From contig JBBRVD010000074.1 of assembly GCA_038247175.1 (NCBI GenBank), positions 1-16,936 on the forward strand: 16,936 bases of DNA, in the 5' to 3' direction. The notes under the pieces are model-generated. The model was given only the letters and a program-made list of their open reading frames with translations, was not told the DNA's origin and did no database searches. This document shows positions 1 through 7,831 of the stretch, in pieces (within the stretch, counting starts at the first letter, position 1; the number at the start of each line of letters is the position of its first letter). Source of the stretch: CAISIP01 sp038247175. GTDB lineage: Bacteria > Pseudomonadota > Gammaproteobacteria > Burkholderiales > Burkholderiaceae_C. A program made the position numbers and the translations under genes.

Positions 1-603
1 GAACCCTATCCGATCACCTGGGCTGAGCAGGCGAAGTTGCTGATGCGACTGCCGGCGCATCTACAGGACACGGTGGAGTTCAGCGTGAACACCGGCGCGA
101 GAGATGAAAACGTATGTGGACTGCAGTGGGCCTGGGAGGTCGACGTGCCCGAGATCAAGCGCAGTGTGTTCGTAGTGCCGGCGGAGTTCTTCAAGACGAA
201 GCGCCGGCACGTGATGGTGCTCAACGACGTGGCATGGGCCATCGTGCAGCGCCGGCGGGATGTGGACTGCAAATTTGTCTTCACGTACCAGCCGGTGGCT
301 AAGGAGGGCATGCCCGCCAAGGCGCACCGCCGGGTAGAGACGCAGAACAACTCCGCCTTCCAGAAGGCCCGTGACGATGTCGGCTTGAGCCAAGTGAGGG
401 TGCACGATCTGCGCCACACCTATGGTCAGCGTTTACGAGACGCTGGCGTGAGTGAAGAAGACCGTGCACTGCTGCTTGGACATGCGGGCAACGGAATGCC
501 GCAGCACTACGCCGCTGCGACCGTGGCCAGACTGCTTGAGGCGGCCAACGCCGTGCTCAAAACCCGCGATCGCACGATGGTGCTGCGCGTGGCGAACGGG
601 TGA
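1..603 (+). CDS. Tyrosine recombinase / phage-type integrase, C-terminal part (5' end outside window)
   Basis: The reading frame is open from the first base and ends at TGA 601-603, so about 200 residues of the catalytic domain are visible and the N-terminal arm- and core-binding part is missing. Catalytic residues of the family appear in order: the first Arg in a TGAR context (codon near 100), a beta-hairpin Lys in KTKRRH, the H-x-x-R box HDLRHT, the LLGH histidine, and a Tyr nucleophile in PQHYAAAT (codon 508-510). All active-site positions look intact, so this is not an obvious pseudogene. The gene points at the 3' end of tRNA-Pro less than 80 bases away, which is the usual layout for an integrase at the edge of a tRNA-targeting island or prophage. 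The role (integration and excision of an element to the left) is inferred from family and context. Confidence 0.88.
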   Translation, partial: EPYPITWAEQAKLLMRLPAHLQDTVEFSVNTGARDENVCGLQWAWEVDVPEIKRSVFVVPAEFFKTKRRHVMVLNDVAWAIVQRRRDVDCKFVFTYQPVAKEGMPAKAHRRVETQNNSAFQKARDDVGLSQVRVHDLRHTYGQRLRDAGVSEEDRALLLGHAGNGMPQHYAAATVARLLEAANAVLKTRDRTMVLRVANG

Positions 604-613
604 GATAGGGGGA

Positions 614-636
614 AAAGTCGCGCAGAAAGTCGCGCA
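614..636. repeat. Tandem 11-nt direct repeat downstream of the integrase
   Basis: AAAGTCGCGCA occurs twice, at 614-624 and 626-636, with a 12-base period, just after the integrase stop codon and before the tRNA. The position between an integrase gene and its likely attachment site suits arm-type binding sites for the recombinase, but that is an inference. Confidence 0.6.
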
Positions 637-643
637 AAAGAGA

Positions 644-675
644 AAGGGTTAGCGGCTCCTAACCTGCTAACCTTT
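644..675. terminator. Hairpin between integrase and tRNA-Pro, possibly a two-way terminator
   Basis: GGTTAGC (647-653) pairs with GCTAACC (666-672), and the stem extends outward by a G-T wobble and two A-T pairs to about 10 pairs around a 12-base loop. Read on the minus strand it lies just past the tRNA 3' end and is followed by a pyrimidine-rich run with TTTT, so it could end the tRNA transcript. On the plus strand it follows the integrase gene. Confidence 0.5.
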
Positions 676-681
676 GAAAAA

Positions 682-758
<77 letters not shown>

Positions 759-768
759 ACTGACCTGC

Positions 769-774
769 ATTCTA
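769..774 (-). promoter_or_regulatory. Probable -10 box of the tRNA-Pro gene
   Basis: The minus strand reads TAGAAT ten bases before the first tRNA nucleotide, a five-of-six match to TATAAT at the spacing expected for a short 5' leader. No good -35 hexamer is visible at 16-18 bases, so the match rests on the -10 box alone. Confidence 0.4.
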
Positions 775-846
775 GCCGCTCGGGTAATGCAATTGCGGCG
801 CCAACCTGCCGAATGTGCAGATAAAGCTTGGGCTACAGTGTGCGCC

Positions 847-1614
847 ATGGCCACGCCGCAAGCACCGACAATTCCCTGGCTCGAAGCTGGCGCGGCTTTC
901 CCGCCGGTCGCGCAGGCGCTCGGGCATGACACGGAAGCGCCCGGTCTGGTCGCGGCCGGTGGCCAACTCGACGTGCGCAGTCTGCATGCGGCCTACAGCC
1001 AAGGCATCTTTCCATGGTACAGCGAGGGCCAGCCCATCCTGTGGTGGAGCCCCGACCCGCGCATGGTGCTGCAGGTGGACAGGTTCCGGCTGCATCCGTC
1101 GATGCGCAAGACCTTGCGCAGATTCATGCGTTCGCCGCAGTGCGAGATCCGCCTGGACTCCGACTTCGCCCGGGTGATCGGACATTGCGCCAGCGAGCCC
1201 CGCGACGGCGGCGGAGGAACCTGGATCGTGGCCGACATGCAGCTCGCCTACCGGCAGTTGCACAGCGCTGGCCTGGCGCACAGCGTCGAGGTCTGGGTTG
1301 CTGGAGAGTTGGTCGGCGGTCTGTATTGCGTGGCCGTCGGGCAGGCTGTATTCGGGGAGTCCATGTTCAGCCGGGCGCGCGATACCTCCAAGATCGCGCT
1401 GGCGGCGCTGGTCGCGTTCTGCCGCTTTCACGGCATCCGGGCCATCGACTGTCAGCAGAACACCCGCCACCTGGCGTCGCTGGGCGCCGCCGAAATGCCG
1501 CGCGCGGCTTTCGTGCAGCACTGCCGCCGCGCGATCACCCTGCCAGGGCCACGGTGGGATTTCCAGCCTCTATACTGGGCCGAACTCCTGCCTGACCGGG
1601 ACGCAAACCAGTGA
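847..1614 (+). CDS. aat: Leucyl/phenylalanyl-tRNA--protein transferase
   Basis: Transfers Leu or Phe from aminoacyl-tRNA to proteins with N-terminal Arg or Lys, marking them for ClpS/ClpAP degradation (bacterial N-degron pathway, cytoplasm). Seen: 255 residues with the family signatures GIFPWY (53-58), WWSPDPRMVL, GTWI (124-127), AHSVEVW (144-150) and FGESMFSRARDTSKIAL (169-185). I chose ATG 847 because it gives the usual family length; the frame is open back to about 787 without a better start. No Shine-Dalgarno is visible before 847, and a TACAGT -10-like box ends seven bases upstream, so leaderless translation is possible. The stretch GGLYCVAVG has Cys where GGLYGVA is common. The stop overlaps the next gene by four bases (GTGA), implying an operon with bpt. 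Confidence 0.95.
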   Translation: MATPQAPTIPWLEAGAAFPPVAQALGHDTEAPGLVAAGGQLDVRSLHAAYSQGIFPWYSEGQPILWWSPDPRMVLQVDRFRLHPSMRKTLRRFMRSPQCEIRLDSDFARVIGHCASEPRDGGGGTWIVADMQLAYRQLHSAGLAHSVEVWVAGELVGGLYCVAVGQAVFGESMFSRARDTSKIALAALVAFCRFHGIRAIDCQQNTRHLASLGAAEMPRAAFVQHCRRAITLPGPRWDFQPLYWAELLPDRDANQ

Positions 1615-2387
1615 CCCACCTCAAGGATCTACCGCTCCAGACGCTGCAGTTCTATGCGACGGCGCCGTATCCGTGCAGCTACCTGGACGGCAAGCTGGCA
1701 CGTTCGCAGGTGGCCACACCGAGTCACCTGATCAACAACGCGACCTACTCGGAGCTGGTCAGCCAGGGTTTCCGGCGCAGCGGCCTGTTCACCTATCGCC
1801 CGTATTGCGACGGCTGTAACGCTTGCACACCACTGCGCGTGCTGGCGCAGCCGTTCAAGGCCGATCGAAGCCAGCGCCGCGCCTGGCGCCAGCATGCGCA
1901 TCTGCAGGCGCGGGTCATCAAACTGTGTTTCGTACCCGAACATTACCAGCTGTATCTGCGCTACCAGAACGGACGCCATGCTGGCGGTGGCATGGACCAC
2001 GACAGCATCGAGCAATACACCCAGTTCCTGTTGCAAAGCCGGGTCAATTCGCGCCTGGTCGAGTTTCGCGAACCGACCCGCGATGGACGGCCGGGTGCCC
2101 TGAAGATCGTCTCGATCGTCGATGTGCTGGAGGACGGCATTTCTGCGGTTTATACCTTCTACGAACCCGAGCCTGGCGCCAGCTATGGCACTTATTGCGT
2201 GTTGTGGCAGATCGAGCAGGCACGCGCCATGGGTCTGCCCCACCTGTACCTGGGGTACTGGATCGCGCAAAGCGCCAAGATGAACTACAAGGCGCGGTTT
2301 GAGCCATTGCAGGTCCGTCTGAACGGTGTCTGGCAAGCGCCCGCAGGCAGGGAAGGCGTCGTGGACCCGTCGCGGCAAACCGCATGA
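1611..2387 (+). CDS. bpt: Aspartate/glutamate leucyltransferase (arginyltransferase-family protein)
   Basis: Bacterial member of the ATE/Bpt family, which moves Leu from Leu-tRNA onto N-terminal Asp or Glu and feeds the ClpS/ClpAP N-degron route. The 258-residue protein has the family N-terminal cysteines: PCSYL (Cys22) and YRPYCDGCNAC (Cys66, 69, 72). The C-terminal GNAT-like half has SYGTYCVLWQIEQA and LYLGYWI (212-218), followed by MNYKARFEP. Start is GTG 1611, overlapping the aat stop by four bases, which implies coupled translation. Older annotations call such genes ate; the bacterial enzymes that have been tested are leucyltransferases, so bpt is the better name. The C-terminal tail after residue 245 is not conserved. 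In several relatives, as I recall, pyrD follows; here an IclR gene overlaps its end instead. Confidence 0.94.
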   Translation: MTHLKDLPLQTLQFYATAPYPCSYLDGKLARSQVATPSHLINNATYSELVSQGFRRSGLFTYRPYCDGCNACTPLRVLAQPFKADRSQRRAWRQHAHLQARVIKLCFVPEHYQLYLRYQNGRHAGGGMDHDSIEQYTQFLLQSRVNSRLVEFREPTRDGRPGALKIVSIVDVLEDGISAVYTFYEPEPGASYGTYCVLWQIEQARAMGLPHLYLGYWIAQSAKMNYKARFEPLQVRLNGVWQAPAGREGVVDPSRQTA

Positions 2388-3178
2388 AAAAGGACGAACA
2401 CTCCCAGGGCGCCAAGCCGACGGTGCAGGTGATCGAGCGGATTTTTGCACTGATGGACGTGCTGGCATCGCGCGACGATGCAATTGCACTCAAGGACATC
2501 AGCGAGAAAACCGGCCTGCATCCATCGACCGCGCACCGGATATTGAACGACCTGGCGATCGGACGGTATGTCGAACGACCGCAGCCGGGCAGTTACCGAC
2601 TGGGTATGCGATTGCTGGAGCTGGGCAATCTGGTCAAGGACAGACTCAACGTGCGCGATGCGGCGATGGGGCCGATGCGCGAATTGCACAAGCGCATCCA
2701 GCAGCCTGTCAACCTGAGCATGCGCCAGGGCGACGAGATCGTCTACGTCGAGCGCGCCTTCAGCGAACGCTCCGGCATGCAGGTGGTGCGGGCCATCGGG
2801 GGGCGTGCACCGCTGCACCTGACATCGGTGGGAAAGCTGTTCCTGGCGGACGACGATGCACAGCGCATCCGCGCCTATGCGGGCCGTACCGGCTTGCACG
2901 GGCAGACACGCAACAGCATCACCCAATTGCCAACGCTGGAACGCGAGCTGGCCAGGGTACGCCAGCTCCACTACGCGCAGGACAACGAGGAACTCGAACT
3001 CGGGGTTCGTTGCATGGCGGCAGCAATCTACGACGACCAGGGCAAACTCATTGCCGGCCTGTCGATCTCGGCGCCGGCCAGCCGGCTGGAGGAGAGTTGG
3101 CTGCTGCCGCTGCAGGATACGGCACTGCGGATCTCACGCACGCTGGGCTATGCGCCGGAGGGCGCGCGCCACGCCTGA
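2384..3178 (+). CDS. IclR-family transcriptional regulator
   Basis: A 264-residue IclR protein. Residues 11-75 form the winged helix-turn-helix, with recognition helix around HPSTAHRILNDL and wing near GSYRLGMRLLELG. The rest is the effector-binding domain, with the LHLTSVGKLFLA segment and a late GLSISAPASRL segment typical of the family. IclR proteins bind small organic acids or aromatics and repress or activate catabolic genes; the ligand cannot be read from the sequence. Its ATG overlaps the bpt stop (ATGA, 2384-2387), so it is co-translated with the N-degron enzymes. No catabolic operon lies next to it in the window, which makes its target unclear. The next 84 bases to the convergent peptidase gene hold no evident terminator. 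Confidence 0.92.
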   Translation: MKKDEHSQGAKPTVQVIERIFALMDVLASRDDAIALKDISEKTGLHPSTAHRILNDLAIGRYVERPQPGSYRLGMRLLELGNLVKDRLNVRDAAMGPMRELHKRIQQPVNLSMRQGDEIVYVERAFSERSGMQVVRAIGGRAPLHLTSVGKLFLADDDAQRIRAYAGRTGLHGQTRNSITQLPTLERELARVRQLHYAQDNEELELGVRCMAAAIYDDQGKLIAGLSISAPASRLEESWLLPLQDTALRISRTLGYAPEGARHA

Positions 3179-3262
3179 GCCGGGCCCGCCGGTCCGACTG
3201 GCGCGGACGCAAGTGCGTTGCCGCTCGTACCGTCCGATCAAGCGGATGCGGCTGCAGAGAGA

Positions 3263-4330
3263 TCAGCGCAGCGCAGTGCTCGCGGTCGCCACCGACTCCA
3301 CCCAGGTGCGCACCCGCTCCGCGTCGCCGAGTCGGCTCAGTTTCCCAGCCGAGTCCAGGAATACCATGATCAGGTTGCGGCCTGCGATCGTGGTCTGCAT
3401 GACCAGGCAACGGCCCGCCTCCGATATGTAGCCGGTCTTTTGCAGTCCGATCTCCCAGCGCGGGTTGTTCACCAGTCGGTTGGTGTTGTTGTATTGCAGC
3501 GTGCGGTCACCCACCGCCACCTCGTATTTCGACCAGGTGGAATACTCCCGCACGGTGGCATCTGCATGAGCGATATTCACCAGTTTGGCCAGGTCCTGCG
3601 CACTGGACTGGTTCTTGCTGGATAGTCCCGTCGGCTCGACGAAGCGGGTGTCTTTCATGCCGAGTTCACGCGCCTTGTTGTTCATCTGGGCGACGAAGGT
3701 CGCCAGGCCGCCCGGCGCGCTACGCCCAAGAGCATGGGCAGCACGATTCTCGCTCGACATCAACGCCAGGTGCAGCAACTCGGACCGGGTCAGTTCGGTA
3801 CCAACCCGCAGGCGGGAGCGGCTGCCTTTTTCCGTATCCACGTCGTCCTGCGTGATGACGATCATGTCGTCCATCGGCAGGTTCAACTCCTTGACGATCA
3901 GCGCTGTCATCAGTTTGGTCAACGATGCGATCGGCAAAACCGCCTGGTCGTTCTTGCGCACCAGCACCTCCCGCGTGTCCTGATCGATCACGTAGGCCAC
4001 GCTGGACGCCAGGTCGAGCGGATCGTGCGCGGCGTGCAGTCCAGCCGCCACGCCATACGAGAGTTTCTCGACCGCCTGTGGTGCTGCTACCACCTGCTTG
4101 AGCCTGGCCGCTACCGCAACGGGCCTTTTGCTCGCGCTGCGCTTGACGACCTGCGTCTTCCTGACCTGTTTAGCCTGTTTTACCTGTTTGACCTGCTTGG
4201 CCTGTTTTACCTGTTTAGCCGGCTTGCCTGACTTGGTCACCGAGGGTTTGGGAGTACCAGCATGGGAGGCCGGTATCAGCAATGCCAGAAAGAAACCACA
4301 CAACACGAGGAAACGTACAACCTGATTCAT
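3263..4330 (-). CDS. pbpG: Secreted D-alanyl-D-alanine endopeptidase/carboxypeptidase (PBP7 type)
   Basis: Periplasmic low-molecular-weight penicillin-binding protein of the S11 peptidase family, acting on peptidoglycan cross-links or stem peptides. The 355-residue protein starts with a signal peptide (1-24, cleavage after SHA). The active-site motifs are in order: SLTK (136-139, nucleophile Ser136), SEN (193-195) and KTG (298-300). The RAAHALGR stretch after SEN and the lack of a long C-terminal anchor resemble PbpG rather than DacA. Between the signal peptide and catalytic domain, residues 37-60 are a lysine/glutamine/valine repeat (KQVKQAKQV), very basic and likely unstructured. ATG 4330 has a GAGGTGAT ribosome site. 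The gene converges on iclR and follows the leuA terminator. Confidence 0.9.
   Translation of the reverse strand: MNQVVRFLVLCGFFLALLIPASHAGTPKPSVTKSGKPAKQVKQAKQVKQVKQAKQVRKTQVVKRSASKRPVAVAARLKQVVAAPQAVEKLSYGVAAGLHAAHDPLDLASSVAYVIDQDTREVLVRKNDQAVLPIASLTKLMTALIVKELNLPMDDMIVITQDDVDTEKGSRSRLRVGTELTRSELLHLALMSSENRAAHALGRSAPGGLATFVAQMNNKARELGMKDTRFVEPTGLSSKNQSSAQDLAKLVNIAHADATVREYSTWSKYEVAVGDRTLQYNNTNRLVNNPRWEIGLQKTGYISEAGRCLVMQTTIAGRNLIMVFLDSAGKLSRLGDAERVRTWVESVATASTALR
4163..4225. repeat. 9-bp tandem repeat inside the peptidase gene
   Basis: Seven consecutive 9-base units of the form NNCCTGTTT (variants gacctgttt, agcctgttt, tacctgttt) run in frame and encode the alternating KQV/KQA lysine-rich linker of the PBP7-type protein. 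The last unit is degenerate. Because the unit is a multiple of three, gain or loss of copies would change linker length without breaking the frame. Confidence 0.8.
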
Positions 4331-4350
4331 CTATCACCTCGGATTCGTGA

Positions 4351-4366
4351 GTGACACAACTGTCAC
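4351..4366. promoter_or_regulatory. Perfect inverted repeat upstream of pbpG, candidate operator
   Basis: GTGACA and TGTCAC flank a 4-base spacer (GTGACACAACTGTCAC), 20 bases before the pbpG start codon in its 5' region. It has no U-run and the arms are only six bases, so it is more like a protein-binding dyad than a terminator. The binding protein is unknown. Confidence 0.3.
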
Positions 4367-4400
4367 CGTGAGCTTCCAGCCGCCTGGGAATCGAGTTTAA

Positions 4401-4433
4401 ACAGAAAAGTAGCGCAAGATCAACCACTTGCGC
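4401..4433 (-). terminator. Rho-independent-like terminator after the leuA pair
   Basis: On the minus strand, 25 bases past the leuA stop, GCGCAAG pairs with CTTGCGC around an 8-base loop and is followed by TACTTTTCTGTTT. The stem is short and the T-run broken, so strength may be moderate. It separates the leuA transcript from pbpG on the same strand. Confidence 0.55.
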
Positions 4434-4458
4434 CACTTATTTCATGTTTTTTAGCAAA

Positions 4459-6009
4459 TCAGGGGTTAACCCACCCTTGTGCAGGCACACGTTCAGCTTT
4501 GCTATGTAACTTGTTGAGCGCACTCAGGTAAGCCTTGGCGGACGCGACGATGATGTCGGGGTCGGCGCCAACCCCATTGACCACCCTTCCGCTGTTTTGC
4601 AACCGCACCGTGACCTCGCCCTGGCTCTCGGTCGAGCCGCTGATGGCATTGACCGAGTACAGCACCATCTCGGCGCCGCTGTTGACATGTGATTCGATGG
4701 CCTTGAGTGATGCATCCACGGGCCCGTTGCCCTGCGCCGAGGCGGTGTGTTCCTTGCCGTCGACCGTGAACACGACACTGGCGTGAGGGCGCTCACCCGT
4801 CTCGCTGTGTTGCGACAATGAGACAAAGCCGTAATGTTCGTTCTCATGCGTCACGCTCTCGTCGCTGACCAACGCCAGGATGTCCTCGTCGAAGATGTCG
4901 GCCTTGCGATCCGCCAGCTCCTTGAAACGGGCAAACGCGGTATTGGTGTCGGCCTCGCTGTCCATCTGCACGCCCAGCTCGATCAGCCTTTGCTTGAACG
5001 CGTTGCGACCGCTGAGCTTGCCCAGCACGATCTTGTTGGCCGTCCAGCCAACGTCCTCGGCGCGCATGATCTCGTAGGTGTCACGCGCCTTGAGCACGCC
5101 GTCCTGGTGGATGCCCGAGGCATGCGCGAACGCATTGGCGCCCACCACCGCCTTGTTCGGCTGCACGACGAAGCCGGTGGTCTGGCTGACCATGCGGCTG
5201 GCCGCCAGGATGTGTTGCGCATCGATGTTCATGTCCAGGTCAAAGTAATCCTTGCGGGTCTTCACGGCCATCACGATTTCTTCCAGCGAGCAGTTCCCGG
5301 CGCGTTCACCGAGGCCGTTGATCGTGCACTCGACCTGGCGCGCGCCACCGAGCTTGACACCCGCCAGCGAGTTGGCCACCGCCATGCCCAGGTCGTTGTG
5401 GCAATGCACCGACCAGATCGCCTTGTCGCTGTTCGGGATACGTTCGCGCAAGGTCTTGATGAAGTTGCCGTACAGCTCGGGAATCGCGTAACCGACGGTG
5501 TCGGGCACGTTGATCGTGGTTGCACCTTCGGTGATGGCGGCCTCGAGCACCTGGCACAGGAAATCCAGGTCGCTGCGGTATCCATCTTCCGGGCTGAATT
5601 CGACGTCGTCGACCAGGTTGCGCGCAAACCGCACCGACTGCCGGGCCTGCTCGAACACCTGGTCGGGGGTCATGCGCAGCTTCTTCTCCATATGCAACGG
5701 TGAGGTCGCGATAAAGGTGTGGATGCGTGCTCTGCTGGCGCCCTTGAGTGCCTCGGCAGCGCGCGAGATGTCGCGGTCGTTGGCCCGCGCGAGCGAACAT
5801 ACGGTGGCGTCCTTGATAGCGTTCGCAATCGCTTTCACGGCCTCGAAATCACCGTTGGAACTGGCGGCAAAACCAGCCTCGATCACGTCCACCCGCAACC
5901 GCTCGAGCTGGCGGGCGATACGCAGCTTTTCGTCGCGCGTCATGGACGCACCAGGCGACTGCTCGCCATCGCGCAGGGTGGTATCGAAAATGATCAGCTT
6001 GTCGGTCAT
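4459..6009 (-). CDS. leuA: 2-isopropylmalate synthase, type I
   Basis: Condenses acetyl-CoA with 2-oxoisovalerate, the first committed step of leucine synthesis. The 516-residue protein has the DRE-TIM lyase barrel with FDTTLRDGEQSPG (8-20), the metal site HCHND (202-206), NGLGERAGN (231-239) and the linker HASGIHQDGVLK (296-307). The C-terminal LeuA dimer domain (about 390-500) has GNGPVDASLKAI and GVGADPDIIVASAKAY, where leucine normally binds for feedback inhibition. The HTFIATSPLH segment fits isopropylmalate rather than citramalate synthase. ATG 6009 has AGGAG seven bases upstream. The gene lies 46 bases after a second synthase gene of a different family, evidently in one transcript with it, and ends at the hairpin near 4412-4433. 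Confidence 0.96.
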   Translation of the reverse strand: MTDKLIIFDTTLRDGEQSPGASMTRDEKLRIARQLERLRVDVIEAGFAASSNGDFEAVKAIANAIKDATVCSLARANDRDISRAAEALKGASRARIHTFIATSPLHMEKKLRMTPDQVFEQARQSVRFARNLVDDVEFSPEDGYRSDLDFLCQVLEAAITEGATTINVPDTVGYAIPELYGNFIKTLRERIPNSDKAIWSVHCHNDLGMAVANSLAGVKLGGARQVECTINGLGERAGNCSLEEIVMAVKTRKDYFDLDMNIDAQHILAASRMVSQTTGFVVQPNKAVVGANAFAHASGIHQDGVLKARDTYEIMRAEDVGWTANKIVLGKLSGRNAFKQRLIELGVQMDSEADTNTAFARFKELADRKADIFDEDILALVSDESVTHENEHYGFVSLSQHSETGERPHASVVFTVDGKEHTASAQGNGPVDASLKAIESHVNSGAEMVLYSVNAISGSTESQGEVTVRLQNSGRVVNGVGADPDIIVASAKAYLSALNKLHSKAERVPAQGWVNP

Positions 6010-6055
6010 GGCAATCTCCTGGTATTCGAATGGAACGCGTCCGGGTCGTTCACGG

Positions 6056-7795
6056 TCAAACGGCGCAGACCGAAGCCTCGCCGGCAGACGGCGCTACCAC
6101 CCGCGCTGTTGTCGAGCCTGTGATTTTTGCACGTGTCAGCGCGCTGGCAACCGCCTTGAGCGACGCAGCCACGATGTTGGCGTCGATGCCGACGCCAAAC
6201 AGCGTCTGTTGCTCATCGACCCGCAGTTCCAGGTACGCGATGGCCCGCGCGTCCGCGCCCGATCCCAGCGCATGTTCATGGTAGTCCAGCACCCGTACGG
6301 TGCGGCCGGTGGCCTGGTTGACGCCCCGAACAAAGGCCTCGATCGGACCATTGCCGCGCCCCTGGACGTTCATCGTGTCGCCTGCAAGCTGCATCCGTGC
6401 ACGGATGGATACCCGTTCATGCGCTGGCGCGTCGCTGTCTTCCCCGACCTGGTGGCTGGTGATCGTCTGCGCCTGCAAACGGTATTCGCGTTCGAACACC
6501 TGCCAGATGTCGTCCGCCGTCAACTCCTTGCCAGCGGCATCCATGACCTGCTGCACGACCTGGCCGAACTCAATCTGCAACCGGCGCGGAAGTTCGACGC
6601 CGTAATGCGTTTCCAGCAGATAGGCAATACCACCCTTGCCCGACTGGCTGTTGACCCGTATGACCGCCTCGTAGCTGCGGCCGAGGTCCTGCGGATCGAT
6701 CGGCAGGTAGGGAACATCCCATGGCGCCGCGTCAGAGCGGGCGTCACGCCGCGCGGCCAGCGCTTTTTTGATCGCATCCTGGTGGGAGCCCGAGAACGAG
6801 GTGTAAACCAGGTCGCCGACATATGGGTGGCGCGGATGAACCGGCAACTGGTTGCAATATTCGACCACACGCCGGAGCTCGTCGATGTCGGAAAAATCCA
6901 GTCCCGGAGAGATGCCCTGGGTATACAGGTTCAGCGCGATGTTGACCAGATCCACGTTACCGGTCCGTTCGCCGTTGCCGAACAGGCAACCTTCGATGCG
7001 GTCGGCGCCCGCCATCAAGGCGAGTTCGCCAGCCGCGGTACCGGTGCCCCGGTCGTTGTGCGGATGGACCGACAACACGATACTGTCGCGCCGTGCCAGG
7101 TGCGTGTGCATCCATTCCATCATGTCGGCGAACACATTGGGCGTCGAGTACTCCACCGTAGACGGCAAGTTGACAATGCATTTGCGCGCTGGCGTTGGTT
7201 GCCAGACCTCGGTCACCGCATCGACGACCCGGCGCGAGAACTCCAGTTCGGTGCCGGAAAAATGCTCTGGCGAATACTGGAACGTCCAGTGCGTGCCGGG
7301 CTGGCGGGCCGCCAGTTGGGCGATCAGCCGGGCACTGTCGACGGCCAGTTGCACGATCTGGTCCTGGTCCATGTCCAATGCCACGCGCCGCATGACCGGC
7401 GACGTGGCGTTGTACACGTGAACGATAGCGCGCCTGGAACCGGCCAGCGACTCGAAGGTTCGCTCGATCAGGTGCGTACGCGCCTGTGTCAGTACCTGGA
7501 TCGTGACGTTGTCCGGCACCAGGTCTTCATCGATGAGTTTGCGCACAAAGTCAAATTCCACCTGGGACGCCGACGGGAAGCCGACCTCGATTTCGGTGAA
7601 GCCGATACGAACCAGCGCCTGGAACATGCGCAACTTGCGCTCAATATCCATCGGCTCGATCAGCGCCTGGTTGCCGTCGCGCAGATCGACGCTGCACCAC
7701 AGCGGAGCGCGGATCAGGACAGCGTCGGGCCAGGTTCGGTTGGCGAGGCGGACCGGGGCAAAGGCCTGGTACTTGGTGCTGGGTTGCTTCAACAT
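6056..7795 (-). CDS. leuA: 2-isopropylmalate synthase, type II
   Basis: Same reaction as its downstream neighbour but from the longer family best known from actinobacteria and fungi. The 579 residues include KYQAFAPVRLANRTWPD at the N terminus, the active-site segment WCSVDLRDGNQAL (33-45), the metal-binding HPHNDRG (244-250), GNGERTGNVDLV (273-284), and a C-terminal regulatory domain with GRGNGPIEAFVRGV and GVGIDANIVAASLKA. I chose ATG 7795, which has AAGGA upstream and the family N terminus; the frame continues upstream through the attenuator hairpin but those residues are not homologous. It is the first of the two synthase genes and sits directly behind the attenuator. All key residues look intact, so neither copy appears decayed. 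Confidence 0.95.
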   Translation of the reverse strand: MLKQPSTKYQAFAPVRLANRTWPDAVLIRAPLWCSVDLRDGNQALIEPMDIERKLRMFQALVRIGFTEIEVGFPSASQVEFDFVRKLIDEDLVPDNVTIQVLTQARTHLIERTFESLAGSRRAIVHVYNATSPVMRRVALDMDQDQIVQLAVDSARLIAQLAARQPGTHWTFQYSPEHFSGTELEFSRRVVDAVTEVWQPTPARKCIVNLPSTVEYSTPNVFADMMEWMHTHLARRDSIVLSVHPHNDRGTGTAAGELALMAGADRIEGCLFGNGERTGNVDLVNIALNLYTQGISPGLDFSDIDELRRVVEYCNQLPVHPRHPYVGDLVYTSFSGSHQDAIKKALAARRDARSDAAPWDVPYLPIDPQDLGRSYEAVIRVNSQSGKGGIAYLLETHYGVELPRRLQIEFGQVVQQVMDAAGKELTADDIWQVFEREYRLQAQTITSHQVGEDSDAPAHERVSIRARMQLAGDTMNVQGRGNGPIEAFVRGVNQATGRTVRVLDYHEHALGSGADARAIAYLELRVDEQQTLFGVGIDANIVAASLKAVASALTRAKITGSTTARVVAPSAGEASVCAV

Positions 7796-7831
7796 CGTGG
7801 TTCCTTGTGTGATTGAAACCAGCAACGCTCC

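Noticed and set aside
5498..7816. A 772-codon open frame on the plus strand opposite both leuA genes
   Set aside because: It is antisense to two clearly homologous enzymes, has no recognisable domain, and long antisense frames are expected in high-GC genes.
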